Assembly: GCF_001650495.1 (NCBI RefSeq)
Contig: NZ_LWCS01000036.1
Coordinates: forward strand, 1-63,801
DNA: 63,801 bases
Reading direction: 5' to 3'
Origin: Mycolicibacterium iranicum
GTDB lineage: Bacteria; Actinomycetota; Actinomycetes; Mycobacteriales; Mycobacteriaceae
Shown: one piece after another, positions 55,197 to 62,901 of the stretch
Numbering within the stretch: position 1 is the stretch's first letter
Layout: each line of letters opens with the position of its first letter
The notes under the pieces: generated by a model
Databases searched by the model: none
What the model was told of the DNA's origin: nothing
What the model saw: only the letters and a program-made list of their open reading frames with translations
Program-made: the position numbers and the translations under genes

Positions 55197-55239
55197 TTCA
55201 ACCCGGTCCGCCGCGTCCAGGGCCGCGAAACGGGTTGAA
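55197..55239. terminator. possible hairpin between convergent genes
   Basis: TTCAACCCG (55197-55205) can pair with CGGGTTGAA (55231-55239), a perfect 9-base stem with a 25-base loop, located 24 bases after the oxidoreductase stop and 18 bases from the convergent secreted-protein stop. The loop is long and no U tract follows, so this is only plausible. Confidence 0.45.
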
Positions 55240-55256
55240 CGTCGAGGTTGGACCGA

Positions 55257-55622
55257 TCAGAAGTCGCCGATCGGCGGGCCGACCGGGTACTCACCCTCGA
55301 AGGGTGAGGCCTTGGTGCCGACGACAGCCTTGCTGGTGTCGCGCACCTCGGTCGAGCTGCTGCCGGTGGCGGAAACCACGCCGGCATCCCCGAGGCGCGC
55401 CTCCGAGATGCCTCGGGCCACACCGAAGTCGTTGATGCGGATCACCGCGTTCTGCGAGGCCTGCCTGCTCGTCACCTGCGGGCTGGGAGCTATCTCCTCG
55501 ACATCGGCGTTGGCAGTACCCGCACTCAGCCCCGAGAAAGCTGCGGCCATCAAGAACGAACCGATGCCGACCGCGCCCAGCTTCGACCCGCTGCGGGCGG
55601 GCGCTTTGGCGTGCTTCGCCAT
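55257..55622 (-). CDS. secreted protein of unknown function
   Basis: A 121-residue protein. A long basic N-terminus (AKHAKAPARSGSKL) leads to a hydrophobic signal (GAVGIGSFLMAAAFSGLSAG) and an ANADVEE cleavage region near residue 40. The mature part is polar and mostly disordered (EIAPSPQVTSRQASQNAVIR, GVARGISEARLGDAGV) and ends YPVGPPIGDF. No family is recognised. GTCGAAGGGGAAGCC lies before the ATG. A low-GC region follows upstream. Confidence 0.75.
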   Translation of the reverse strand: MAKHAKAPARSGSKLGAVGIGSFLMAAAFSGLSAGTANADVEEIAPSPQVTSRQASQNAVIRINDFGVARGISEARLGDAGVVSATGSSSTEVRDTSKAVVGTKASPFEGEYPVGPPIGDF

Positions 55623-56036
55623 GGCTTCCCCTTCGACTAGAAGGACACAAGTGTCCGAGTAATGGTTTTTCAGGCATTGCTAGATTAGCAGTGCAGCGGG
55701 ACAGGCGCGCGCCGAAATCCCGAATTTCGCGGACCCGATATTTCGAGAACCCAAGGGTCGTTTGTAACCGAAAATTCCTGTTGAACAACGATTTTAAAAA
55801 AATGCAGACTCCATTTTCAAGCTGTCAGTGAACTTGAAGAACCCTGTCAATTACCTGCCGATACCCTCCAAGAAAGGTGTTCAGACTATTTGCCCACGTC
55901 CAGGAAATACTCAGCATTCCTGACAGGAAATACCCAGGTTGCCGATCGCGCAATGCGCAGCAACACGACGGTGGTAGCCGAAATAGTTGTGGCCGGCACA
56001 CCGCGAGGGCCCCACCAAGGGGTACAACGGTGACAT
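55623..56036. other. 414-base AT-rich intergenic region with short direct repeats
   Basis: The stretch from ~55660 to ~55930 is clearly poorer in GC than its surroundings and includes ACGATTTTAAAAAAATGCAG. The motif CAGGAAATAC occurs at 55901-55910 and again at 55924-55933, each followed by a C-rich trinucleotide. No protein-like frame is present. It likely contains the divergent promoters of the secreted protein and the small membrane protein. Confidence 0.55.
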
Positions 56037-56252
56037 ATGAGATATGCGCTCGGTGCCCTTTACCTGGCGGGCTGGCTCACCACCACGTTCCTGCTGCTGC
56101 GCAGCCGCGCGTTCACAGACCCGAATCGCCGCAAGCACCGCGCTATCGCCGGGATCGTCAGCGCGGCTTTCGCGTTCGCGCTGGCCGCGGTGTGGCCAGT
56201 TTCGGGCTGGATACTGCCGTTCCTGCGCACCGCGATGGACGACGACAGCTGA
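56037..56252 (+). CDS. 71-residue two-helix membrane protein
   Basis: A 71-residue protein with a first hydrophobic helix (ALGALYLAGWLTTTFLLL), a basic loop (RSRAFTDPNRRKHRAIAG) and a second helix (IVSAAFAFALAAVWPVSGWI), ending in acidic residues. The positive-inside loop pattern is convincing. GGGGTACAACGGTGAC before the ATG is a weak ribosome site. I do not know a function. Confidence 0.65.
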   Translation: MRYALGALYLAGWLTTTFLLLRSRAFTDPNRRKHRAIAGIVSAAFAFALAAVWPVSGWILPFLRTAMDDDS

Positions 56253-56260
56253 TCACTGCG

Positions 56261-56785
56261 TCAGGAATGCTCAGCGATGTAGTCGTCGGCGTCTCTGTCA
56301 CGGTTGTCGACGTTGATCGTCGTTTCGCGTTCGGCATAGAACCGCAGCCACTTCATCGCTAACTCATGCCGGAGCTCCAGCGAGGCGCTCTTGATGAAGT
56401 CTGGCATCGCCTCGCGCTCTTCCTCATCGAGGTGTTCGCCGTTTTGCTTGCGGGCTTCAAAGACTGCGGCGAACCACTCTTTCGTACCCGGCTTGTGTTG
56501 GCGTGAGCGACGAATCGCGTCGCGGATCGCGTTGTGGTCGGTAATGGCGTCCTCGGTTTCGTCTTCCGGGTCACCCTCGGGATTGCCCCGGTCCTCGCTG
56601 CCACCGTGCTTCAGGAGCGCCGGGTAGAACACCGCCTCCTCGGCTTCGGCGTGGACGTCGAGGCGGTCGCCGAGAGCACCCCAGATCGCGGCAAGCTCGG
56701 CATCCGACTTCGCGTTGTCCAGCAGGAAGAACTGTCGACGAATCCAGTCGTGGTCGGCGTATATCAGGTCGATGATGTCCGCCAT
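56261..56785 (-). CDS. hemerythrin-like domain protein
   Basis: A 174-residue hemerythrin/HHE-type protein with the histidine/carboxylate ligands of a di-iron site: YADHDWIRRQF (His12), HAEAEEAVFYPALL, DHNAIRDAI and GEHLDEEEREAM. An acidic insertion (RGNPEGDPEDETEDAI) separates two helices. It is the last gene of the four-gene operon with the repeat peptide, the cupin oxygenase and the [2Fe-2S] protein, 13 bases after the latter. It could supply or sense oxygen or iron, but that is inference. ATG 56785 follows GAGGCTCTTCGG. Confidence 0.88.
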   Translation of the reverse strand: MADIIDLIYADHDWIRRQFFLLDNAKSDAELAAIWGALGDRLDVHAEAEEAVFYPALLKHGGSEDRGNPEGDPEDETEDAITDHNAIRDAIRRSRQHKPGTKEWFAAVFEARKQNGEHLDEEEREAMPDFIKSASLELRHELAMKWLRFYAERETTINVDNRDRDADDYIAEHS

Positions 56786-56798
56786 CCGAAGAGCCTCC

Positions 56799-57683
56799 TT
56801 AGTCCGCCGAGATCGACACCAGTTCGAACGTGCGCACCGCACCTGCAACCGTCGAGCGGCACATCGACAGCAGCGGCTCCGACATCTTCTCCGCAAGCAC
56901 GACGTCTACGGAGCCCGAGTCCGTGCGGAGGCGGACGTGGATGTCGTGCTGCACGTGTTCGACCTTCAGCGGTGACAGGGCGTGGATGCGGTCGTCGCCA
57001 AGAGATTCGCGCACGAAGTACTGGGCGGCCTGGACCGGGTGAGGTAGGCACGTACGTCCGCGCAGATACCTGTGGTCCAGCCGACCGTCCAGGTATTTGG
57101 CCACCAGGCCGGCGGAGTCGGTCGAGTCGACACGTCCGTAGCACAGGCCCTCGGGAAGGATCAGCATGGTGGCCGCGAATCGGTCACCGCCCAGATGCGA
57201 GCATTCCCAGGTAAATTCGGGGTACTGGACCGCGATGGCCGACGCCGCGCTGCGTCCGCGTACGGCGCAGCACTGGTCGTGCCTGCCATGTGCGCAGACC
57301 GCGACGAGCGGGCCCTCGACCAGTTCGCCGTCAGAGCCGTCCAGCGCAATGTCCAGGTAGCCACGGGCGTCGTCGACCTCTCCGCCGTAGAGCGCCTCGC
57401 TGCCCTCCTCGCAGTTCGCGATGAACCATCGCCAGCGCGGCTTCCCTTCCCGGCGTCCCGGTCGGCGTATCGCGGTAACCCGCAGGCCCTGGGTTTCGAT
57501 GCGGCGGCAGATGCTGCGTCCGAGATCGCGGGAGATGAGGGAGGGAGAGTCGAGGAACGCCGAGTGTCCCCAGCCGCCGGCAAGTTCGAGCATCACCCAG
57601 GACCGTCCTGCGCCGGCCGTGCCGTAGAGGGGGTCGTTGCGCGCCAAGGACTGGTCGCTGCACGGCGTGCGTTCGGACCTCAA
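56799..57683 (-). CDS. sucrase/ferredoxin-like [2Fe-2S] protein (Suc_Fer family)
   Basis: A 294-residue member of the sucrase/ferredoxin-like family (thioredoxin-fold [2Fe-2S] domain). Cysteines lie at about residues 130, 138, 139, 161 and 181 (VAVCAHGRHDQCCAVRG, WECSHLGGDRFAATM, LPEGLCYGR), and an additional PCSDQ is near the N-terminus. I chose TTG 57683 because it overlaps the oxygenase stop (TTGA); the open frame extends well into that gene but is antisense-like. Coupling suggests it passes electrons to, or re-reduces, the 2-oxoglutarate oxygenase. Confidence 0.82.
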   Translation of the reverse strand: MRSERTPCSDQSLARNDPLYGTAGAGRSWVMLELAGGWGHSAFLDSPSLISRDLGRSICRRIETQGLRVTAIRRPGRREGKPRWRWFIANCEEGSEALYGGEVDDARGYLDIALDGSDGELVEGPLVAVCAHGRHDQCCAVRGRSAASAIAVQYPEFTWECSHLGGDRFAATMLILPEGLCYGRVDSTDSAGLVAKYLDGRLDHRYLRGRTCLPHPVQAAQYFVRESLGDDRIHALSPLKVEHVQHDIHVRLRTDSGSVDVVLAEKMSEPLLSMCRSTVAGAVRTFELVSISAD

Positions 57684-58903
57684 CCTTGTGCCGTCCCGTC
57701 CTCGGCCGACACCACCACGGCTTCGCGCAACAACCGGCGGATGAGCACCTCTGAGTCGGCCTGGTCGAGTCCCGGAAGTGACTCTGCGTCCGCGACGAGC
57801 CCGTGTTGCAGCGCTTCGAGCGCAGGAGCACACGAAGTCGGGAACGTGATGGTCCGGTCCGGCAGCCGCAGGCGGACCTGTGCACCCAGGTGCTCGAGCG
57901 CGCCGGCCAACCCGTGGCGCCATCGGACGGACAGTCCGCCGGCGGTGGCCATCGCGTCGAGAGTGGCCAGAGGTCTGACGGCGACGGGCCTGGTCCGCTC
58001 GGCGTGACGATCGGACAAGCGGCTGGCGGCCTTGTCGCTCAGGTCGGAGATCCGATCGCGTACGGTGTCGGCCAGCTGTGCCATGACTTTGCTTGCCGTC
58101 GCGGCCATTTCATCGCGATCGGTGGCATCGATACCCATGGGGAGAGATTTTCTGAACTCTTCGTCGGCGGTCAGTGTGTCGACGACCGCGCGCACCACGT
58201 CGAGGTATGTCAACGCCGATACGCCGATCGTCATGTGGATCGACGTGGTGTCCAGGGAGCGGGCGGAATGCACCCAACCGCGGGGCAGATACAGCGCGTC
58301 GCCCGCTTGCAGGACGGTGTCGATGGTGGGGGCATCGCGGATGCGGGCGGTGATGGCTTCGCGGTGCTCGGTCCACGGCTGAGAATCAAGCGGGTGCTGG
58401 TGCACCGGGTCGTGCACCGTCCAGCGCTTCTGGCCCGCGACCTGCAGGACGAACACGTCGTGGACGTCGTAGTGCGGCTCGAAGCCCTGGGCGTCCGGCG
58501 GGGTGATGTAGGCGTTGGCCTGCACGGGATGACCCAGGTCGTCGGTGAGCCTCCGAACGAATTCGATCAGTGGGGGCCACAGCCGGTGCAAGCCCTGCAG
58601 GACGATTGTTGTGCCGGCGGCGAATTCGGCCAGCACCTTGGCCGAATCCACCTGGTCGGGCATCTCGGCGCCGAACCCGGCGGGCCCGGTGTAGCAGCTG
58701 CGGGCCAGCACGTTCCCCGTCTTGGCCATCCGGATGAAGGGTGCGCGCACCCCGCGCTCAGCGATCAGCTCATCCACCGCAGCTGGTGAGAGAAGATCGC
58801 TGAAGTCGCGGGGTAGCGCGGCGGTGCGACTGAGCAGGGGTTTGCGGGCCCAATACTCGGCGGCGAATACACCGGTATCGGCTGTCACACACCGGCTCAG
58901 CAT
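57680..58903 (-). CDS. JmjC/cupin-type (ROX family) 2-oxoglutarate-dependent oxygenase
   Basis: A 407-residue protein of the ribosomal-oxygenase (YcfD/MINA/NO66) cupin group. The Fe(II) ligands are visible in GFEPHYDVHDVFVLQVAGQK (His144, Asp146) and LPRGWVHSARSLDTTS (His212), with QANAYITPPDAQ before them. After the double-stranded helix comes a helical dimerisation part and a C-terminal winged-helix-like domain, as in ROX proteins. Known relatives hydroxylate a single Arg or His in a ribosomal protein. It starts seven bases after the repeat peptide gene, which is the obvious candidate substrate. Confidence 0.85.
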   Translation of the reverse strand: MLSRCVTADTGVFAAEYWARKPLLSRTAALPRDFSDLLSPAAVDELIAERGVRAPFIRMAKTGNVLARSCYTGPAGFGAEMPDQVDSAKVLAEFAAGTTIVLQGLHRLWPPLIEFVRRLTDDLGHPVQANAYITPPDAQGFEPHYDVHDVFVLQVAGQKRWTVHDPVHQHPLDSQPWTEHREAITARIRDAPTIDTVLQAGDALYLPRGWVHSARSLDTTSIHMTIGVSALTYLDVVRAVVDTLTADEEFRKSLPMGIDATDRDEMAATASKVMAQLADTVRDRISDLSDKAASRLSDRHAERTRPVAVRPLATLDAMATAGGLSVRWRHGLAGALEHLGAQVRLRLPDRTITFPTSCAPALEALQHGLVADAESLPGLDQADSEVLIRRLLREAVVVSAEDGTAQG

Positions 58904-58910
58904 GGTGGCG

Positions 58911-59099
58911 TCAGGCGGTTCCGTCGGCGCCGCCGTCGTGACCCTCGGGGTTGGAGCCGCCGTCGGCCGTGCCCTCGCCGGAATCCTGGCCGGCAGTTCC
59001 ATCGGCGCCGCCGTCGTGACCCTCGGGGTTCGAGCCACCGTCGGCGGTACCTTCCCCGCCGCCGCCTGCCGTGGTCATGTCGTCATCGTCGAGTGCCAT
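58911..59099 (-). CDS. 62-residue acidic repeat peptide, candidate RiPP precursor
   Basis: ATG 59099 is preceded by GAAAGGACAAC. The short leader (MALDDDDMTTAGG) is followed by two copies of a 26-residue unit, the second cut after 22: GEGTADGGSNPEGHDGGADG then TAGQDS, and again GEGTADGGSNPEGHDGGADG then TA. There are no Lys, Arg or Cys residues, and one His per repeat (His28, His54). Glycine, Asp and Glu dominate. It is followed by the oxygenase gene after 7 bases. I infer it is the substrate of that operon; it could instead be an acidic low-complexity protein. Confidence 0.7.
   Translation of the reverse strand: MALDDDDMTTAGGGGEGTADGGSNPEGHDGGADGTAGQDSGEGTADGGSNPEGHDGGADGTA
58921..59057. 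repeat. 78-base direct repeat encoding the peptide repeat
   Basis: The segment beginning GTCGGCGCCGCCGTCGTGAC near 58923 recurs about 78 bases on (near 59001) with only a few changes, mostly at third codon positions. This is a recent-looking in-frame duplication within the repeat-peptide gene. Confidence 0.85.
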
Positions 59100-59229
59100 G
59101 ATGTTGTCCTTTCGTGGGCTGTTGTCGCGCACTTCGGGTGTTCACCTGCAGTCTGCCGTCCAAACGCCCGCGCCGTACCGAATCGCTGTCAATCACGCCC
59201 CAGGGAGGCAGCGCGGCCGCGTTCGGCGA

Positions 59230-60663
59230 CTAGACGGGCAGCAGCGCGTCGATCACCGACGCGAGCTGCTTGGCGGAACGGCACTCGTGCATCGTGATGA
59301 CGTCCTCGTAGCGCGGAACCGCCGAATCGCCGCTGCCCCATAGATGCCTGGGCTCAGGATTGAGCCAGTGCGCGTGCCTGCTCGCGTTGACCATGTGGGC
59401 GAGAAGATCCGTCTCCGGGTTGCGATAGTTGTTTCGGCCATCGCCGAGGACCAGCAGTGAGCTGCGCGGTGACAGCACGTTGGGGAACTTGTCGAGGAAC
59501 GACACGAACGCGTGGCCGTAGTCGGAGTGTCCGTCGCGGGTGTACACGGCCGCTTCGCGGGTGATGCGCTGCACCGCGACGGCGAGGTCGGCGTCCGGGC
59601 CGAACAAATCGGTGACCTCGTCGGTGGTGTCGATGAACGCGAAGACACGCACCCGGGAGAACTGTTGGCGCAGCGCATGGACCAGCAGCAGCGTGAAATG
59701 GCTGAACCCGGCGACCGACCCCGAGACGTCGCACAACACGACGAGCTCCGGCCTGGCCGGATGCGGCTTCTTGAGCACCAGGTCGATCGGCACTCCGCCC
59801 GTGGACATCGACTTGCGCAGCGTCTTGCGCAGGTCGATCTCCCCCGCGCGCGAACGGCGGCGGCGCGCAGCCAGCCGGGTCGCCAGCATCCGCGCCAGCG
59901 GCCCGACCACACGGCGCATCTGACGCAGCTGCTCGCCCGAGGCGCGCAGGAATTCGACGTTTTCGGCGAGCTGCGGCACGCCATACATCTGAACGTGGTC
60001 ACGGCCCAGCTGCTCGGCGGTGCGCCGTTTGGTCTCCCCCTCGACCATCTTGCGAAGTTGTGCGATCCTCTGGGCGGCAAGCGCTTTGGCGATCTGCTCC
60101 TGAGTCGGGGTAGGTTCGTCGCCGTATGGGGCGAGCAGGCCCGCAAGCAGCCTGCCCTCCAGATCGTCGAGGCTCATCGCCTTGAGTGCCTGATACGACG
60201 AGTACGACGGACCGCGGCTTGAGTTGTATCTGCCGTACGCCTCGACGATCTGGGCGATCATCGCCGCCAGGCGCTCGTCGATGTTCGCGAACTCCTCGTT
60301 GTCGGTGAGCATCTGGACCAGTGCGTCGCGCAGTGCCTCGATGTCCTCGGGCGGGAGACCCTCGCCGTCATCGTCATCCTCGAGCACCGTCTTTTCGCCG
60401 AGGGCGGCCGGGAAGTACAGGTCGAACAGCGCGTCATACGTCTCGCGGTGATCGGGCCGGCGCAGCACCGCACATGCCAAACCTTCACGGAGCACCCTGC
60501 GATCGGCCAGGCCGAGCGCGGCCATCACCTGGCCTGCGTCGACTGTCTCCGACGGACCCACCGAGATCCCCTGCCCACGTAGCGCTTCCACGAATTCGAC
60601 CAGGTGGCCGGGGATTCCGTGTGGCGCCAACGGTTGCGGCGGGCGAGTACGTCGGGGCGGCAT
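59230..60663 (-). CDS. VWA-domain (CoxE-like) protein
   Basis: A 477-residue protein. The first ~330 residues are helical; a von Willebrand A domain follows with a MIDAS-type VVLCDVSGSVAGFSHFTLLL (DxSxS), FIDTTDEVTDLFG and LLVLGDGRNNYRNPETD. These proteins act with MoxR ATPases in metal insertion or complex maturation. It starts at 60663 overlapping the MoxR stop by one base (TGATG). It corresponds in position to Rv2425c. Confidence 0.92.
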   Translation of the reverse strand: MPPRRTRPPQPLAPHGIPGHLVEFVEALRGQGISVGPSETVDAGQVMAALGLADRRVLREGLACAVLRRPDHRETYDALFDLYFPAALGEKTVLEDDDDGEGLPPEDIEALRDALVQMLTDNEEFANIDERLAAMIAQIVEAYGRYNSSRGPSYSSYQALKAMSLDDLEGRLLAGLLAPYGDEPTPTQEQIAKALAAQRIAQLRKMVEGETKRRTAEQLGRDHVQMYGVPQLAENVEFLRASGEQLRQMRRVVGPLARMLATRLAARRRRSRAGEIDLRKTLRKSMSTGGVPIDLVLKKPHPARPELVVLCDVSGSVAGFSHFTLLLVHALRQQFSRVRVFAFIDTTDEVTDLFGPDADLAVAVQRITREAAVYTRDGHSDYGHAFVSFLDKFPNVLSPRSSLLVLGDGRNNYRNPETDLLAHMVNASRHAHWLNPEPRHLWGSGDSAVPRYEDVITMHECRSAKQLASVIDALLPV

Positions 60664-61556
60664 CAGTTGAGCCTCAGCTCCCCCGCGGCCTTGACCTGGT
60701 CGGACTGGTGCTTGAGAACCACGCCGAGTGTCGCCGCGATCACTTCGTCGTCGATGGTGTCCATGCCGAGGGCCAGCAGCGTGCGGCCCCAGTCGATGGT
60801 CTCGGCGACCGACGGCAGCTTCTTCAACGCCATCCCGCGCATCACGCCGATGATGCGCACCAACTCCTCGGCGAGCCGCTCGGGCAACTCCGGGACCCGA
60901 GAGAGCAAGATGCGCCGCTCCAGGTCGGCGTCGGGAAAGTCGATGTGCAGGAACAGGCATCGACGCTTGAGGGCCTCGGAAAGCTCTCGTGTCGCGTTGG
61001 ATGTCAGGACCACCAGCGGTCTGCGCTCGGCGGTGATCGTGCCGAGCTCGGGCACCGTCACCGCGAAATCGCTGAGGACCTCCAGCAGCAGGCCCTCGAT
61101 CTCGATGTCCGCCTTGTCGGTCTCGTCGATGAGCAACACCGTGGGATCGGTGCGCCGGATCGCAGTGAGCAACGGGCGGGTCAGCAGGAACTCCTCAGAG
61201 AAGACGTCGTCTCGCGTCTGGTCCCAGTCGCCGCCGCCGGCAGATCCGACACTGCCGGCCTGGATCCGCAAAATCTGCTTGGCATGGTTCCACTCGTACA
61301 GGGCGCGGGCCTCGTCGACTCCCTCGTAGCACTGCAACCGGACCAGTCCCGAGCCGGTCGATTGCGCGATCGCGCGGGCCAGCTCGGTCTTGCCGACGCC
61401 CGCGGGTCCTTCCACCAGCAGCGGCTTGCCCAGCCGGTCAGCCAGGAACACCGCGGTCGCGGTGGCGGTGTCCGGCAGATAGCCGGTCTCGGCCAGCCGG
61501 CGCGCGACATCGTCGATGTCGGCGAACAACGGCTCCGTGGGTGCGGGGACGGTCAA
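60663..61556 (-). CDS. MoxR-family AAA+ ATPase
   Basis: A 297-residue ATPase: Walker A GPAGVGKTELARAIAQ, Walker B VLLIDETDKADIEIEGLLLE, sensor-1 LVVLTSNATRELSEALKRRC. It belongs to a MoxR subfamily paired with the downstream VWA protein; the two form a chaperone thought to mature or activate enzyme complexes. It lies 15 bases after proA. It corresponds in position to Rv2426c. Confidence 0.93.
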   Translation of the reverse strand: MTVPAPTEPLFADIDDVARRLAETGYLPDTATATAVFLADRLGKPLLVEGPAGVGKTELARAIAQSTGSGLVRLQCYEGVDEARALYEWNHAKQILRIQAGSVGSAGGGDWDQTRDDVFSEEFLLTRPLLTAIRRTDPTVLLIDETDKADIEIEGLLLEVLSDFAVTVPELGTITAERRPLVVLTSNATRELSEALKRRCLFLHIDFPDADLERRILLSRVPELPERLAEELVRIIGVMRGMALKKLPSVAETIDWGRTLLALGMDTIDDEVIAATLGVVLKHQSDQVKAAGELRLN

Positions 61557-61571
61557 GTTCTCTCCTCAGGC

Positions 61572-62819
61572 TCAGGCCGGTCGGGTGTGGCCGTCGCCCC
61601 ACACGATCCACTTGGTCGATGTCAGTTCCGGTAGACCCATGGGGCCTCGCGCGTGCAGCTTCTGGGTGGAGATGCCGATTTCGGCGCCGAAGCCGAACTG
61701 CTCTCCGTCGGTGAACGCGGTGGACGCGTTCACCATCACCGCGGCGGCGTCTATACGCTCGGTAAAACGTTGTGCAGCAGCGTGGTTCGTCGTGACAATG
61801 GCTTCGGTGTGCCCCGTGCCGTACTCGTTGATGTGAGCGATCGCGGCGTCGATCCCGTCGACGACCGCGAGCGCGATGTCCATCGACAGGAACTCGGCGC
61901 GCAGCTCGTCCTCCGACGGATCGGTGTGCACGGTCACCCCCGCCGCTTGCAGGGCACCGGCCAACCTGGGCACTGCAACATCGGCGATCGCGGCGTCGAT
62001 CAGCAGCGACTCGGCAGCATTGCACACGCTGGGTCGGCGCGTCTTCGCGTTGAGCAGGATGCTCTCGGCCATGTCGAGGTCAGCCGACTCGTGAACGTAG
62101 ACATGGCAATTGCCCACACCGGTCTCGATGGTCGGCACCTGCGCGTCGCGCACGACGGCATCGATCAGACCGGCGCCCCCGCGCGGGATCACCACGTCGA
62201 CGAGCCCGCGCGCCTGGATCAGATGGGTGACGCTGGACCGGTTTTCGCTCGGAAGCAACTGCACCGCATCGACGTCGAGCCCTTCGGTGGCCAGCGCCGC
62301 CCGCAGGGCGTTGACAAGTGCGGCGTTCGAGTTCGCAGCGGATGAACTACCGCGCAGCAGAACGGCATTGCCGGATTTGAGGGTCAACCCGAAGGCGTCG
62401 ACGGTGACGTTGGGACGGCCCTCGTAGACGATGCCGATCACGCCCAGCGGTACGCGCTGCTGACGCAGCTGCAAACCGTTGGGAAGTGTGCGGCCGCGTA
62501 GCACTTCGCCGATCGGGTCGGGAAGTCCGGCCACCTGTCGCAGGCCGTCAGCTATGCCCTCGACCCGGTTTGGGGTCAGCGCGAGGCGGTCGAGCATCGC
62601 AGCGGGGGTTCCCGCGGCGCGCGCGGCGTCGAGGTCGGCCTCGTTCGCTTCCAGGACGGCCCGGGTGTTCATCAGGACGTGATCGGCGGCGGTGCGAAGC
62701 GCGCGATTCTTGGTGTCGGTGCTCAGCGTGGCCAGCCCGCGCGCGGCCGCCCGCGCGCGGCGTGCGGCGTCATGAACCTGTTCACGCAAGTCAGGAGCGG
62801 ACGGGGCCTGGACACTCAT
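61572..62819 (-). CDS. proA: glutamate-5-semialdehyde dehydrogenase (gamma-glutamyl phosphate reductase)
   Basis: A 415-residue NADPH-dependent reductase making glutamate-5-semialdehyde for proline. The catalytic Cys is in AKTRRPSVCNAAESLLIDA, and RVPLGVIGIVYEGRPNVTVD and AVLLRGSSSAANSNAALVNA (cofactor region) are typical, as is LTSTKWIVWGDGHTRPA at the end. It starts with ATG 62819 and diverges from the ribokinase gene. It heads the run into moxR and the VWA gene. Confidence 0.95.
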   Translation of the reverse strand: MSVQAPSAPDLREQVHDAARRARAAARGLATLSTDTKNRALRTAADHVLMNTRAVLEANEADLDAARAAGTPAAMLDRLALTPNRVEGIADGLRQVAGLPDPIGEVLRGRTLPNGLQLRQQRVPLGVIGIVYEGRPNVTVDAFGLTLKSGNAVLLRGSSSAANSNAALVNALRAALATEGLDVDAVQLLPSENRSSVTHLIQARGLVDVVIPRGGAGLIDAVVRDAQVPTIETGVGNCHVYVHESADLDMAESILLNAKTRRPSVCNAAESLLIDAAIADVAVPRLAGALQAAGVTVHTDPSEDELRAEFLSMDIALAVVDGIDAAIAHINEYGTGHTEAIVTTNHAAAQRFTERIDAAAVMVNASTAFTDGEQFGFGAEIGISTQKLHARGPMGLPELTSTKWIVWGDGHTRPA

Positions 62820-62901
62820 CCGGCCAGCGTATCGAATGTGGTCGATACGTTCGACACGTGTCTAGCGCTGATGAGGGGCGCAGACACTAGGTTGGACGGT
62901 T

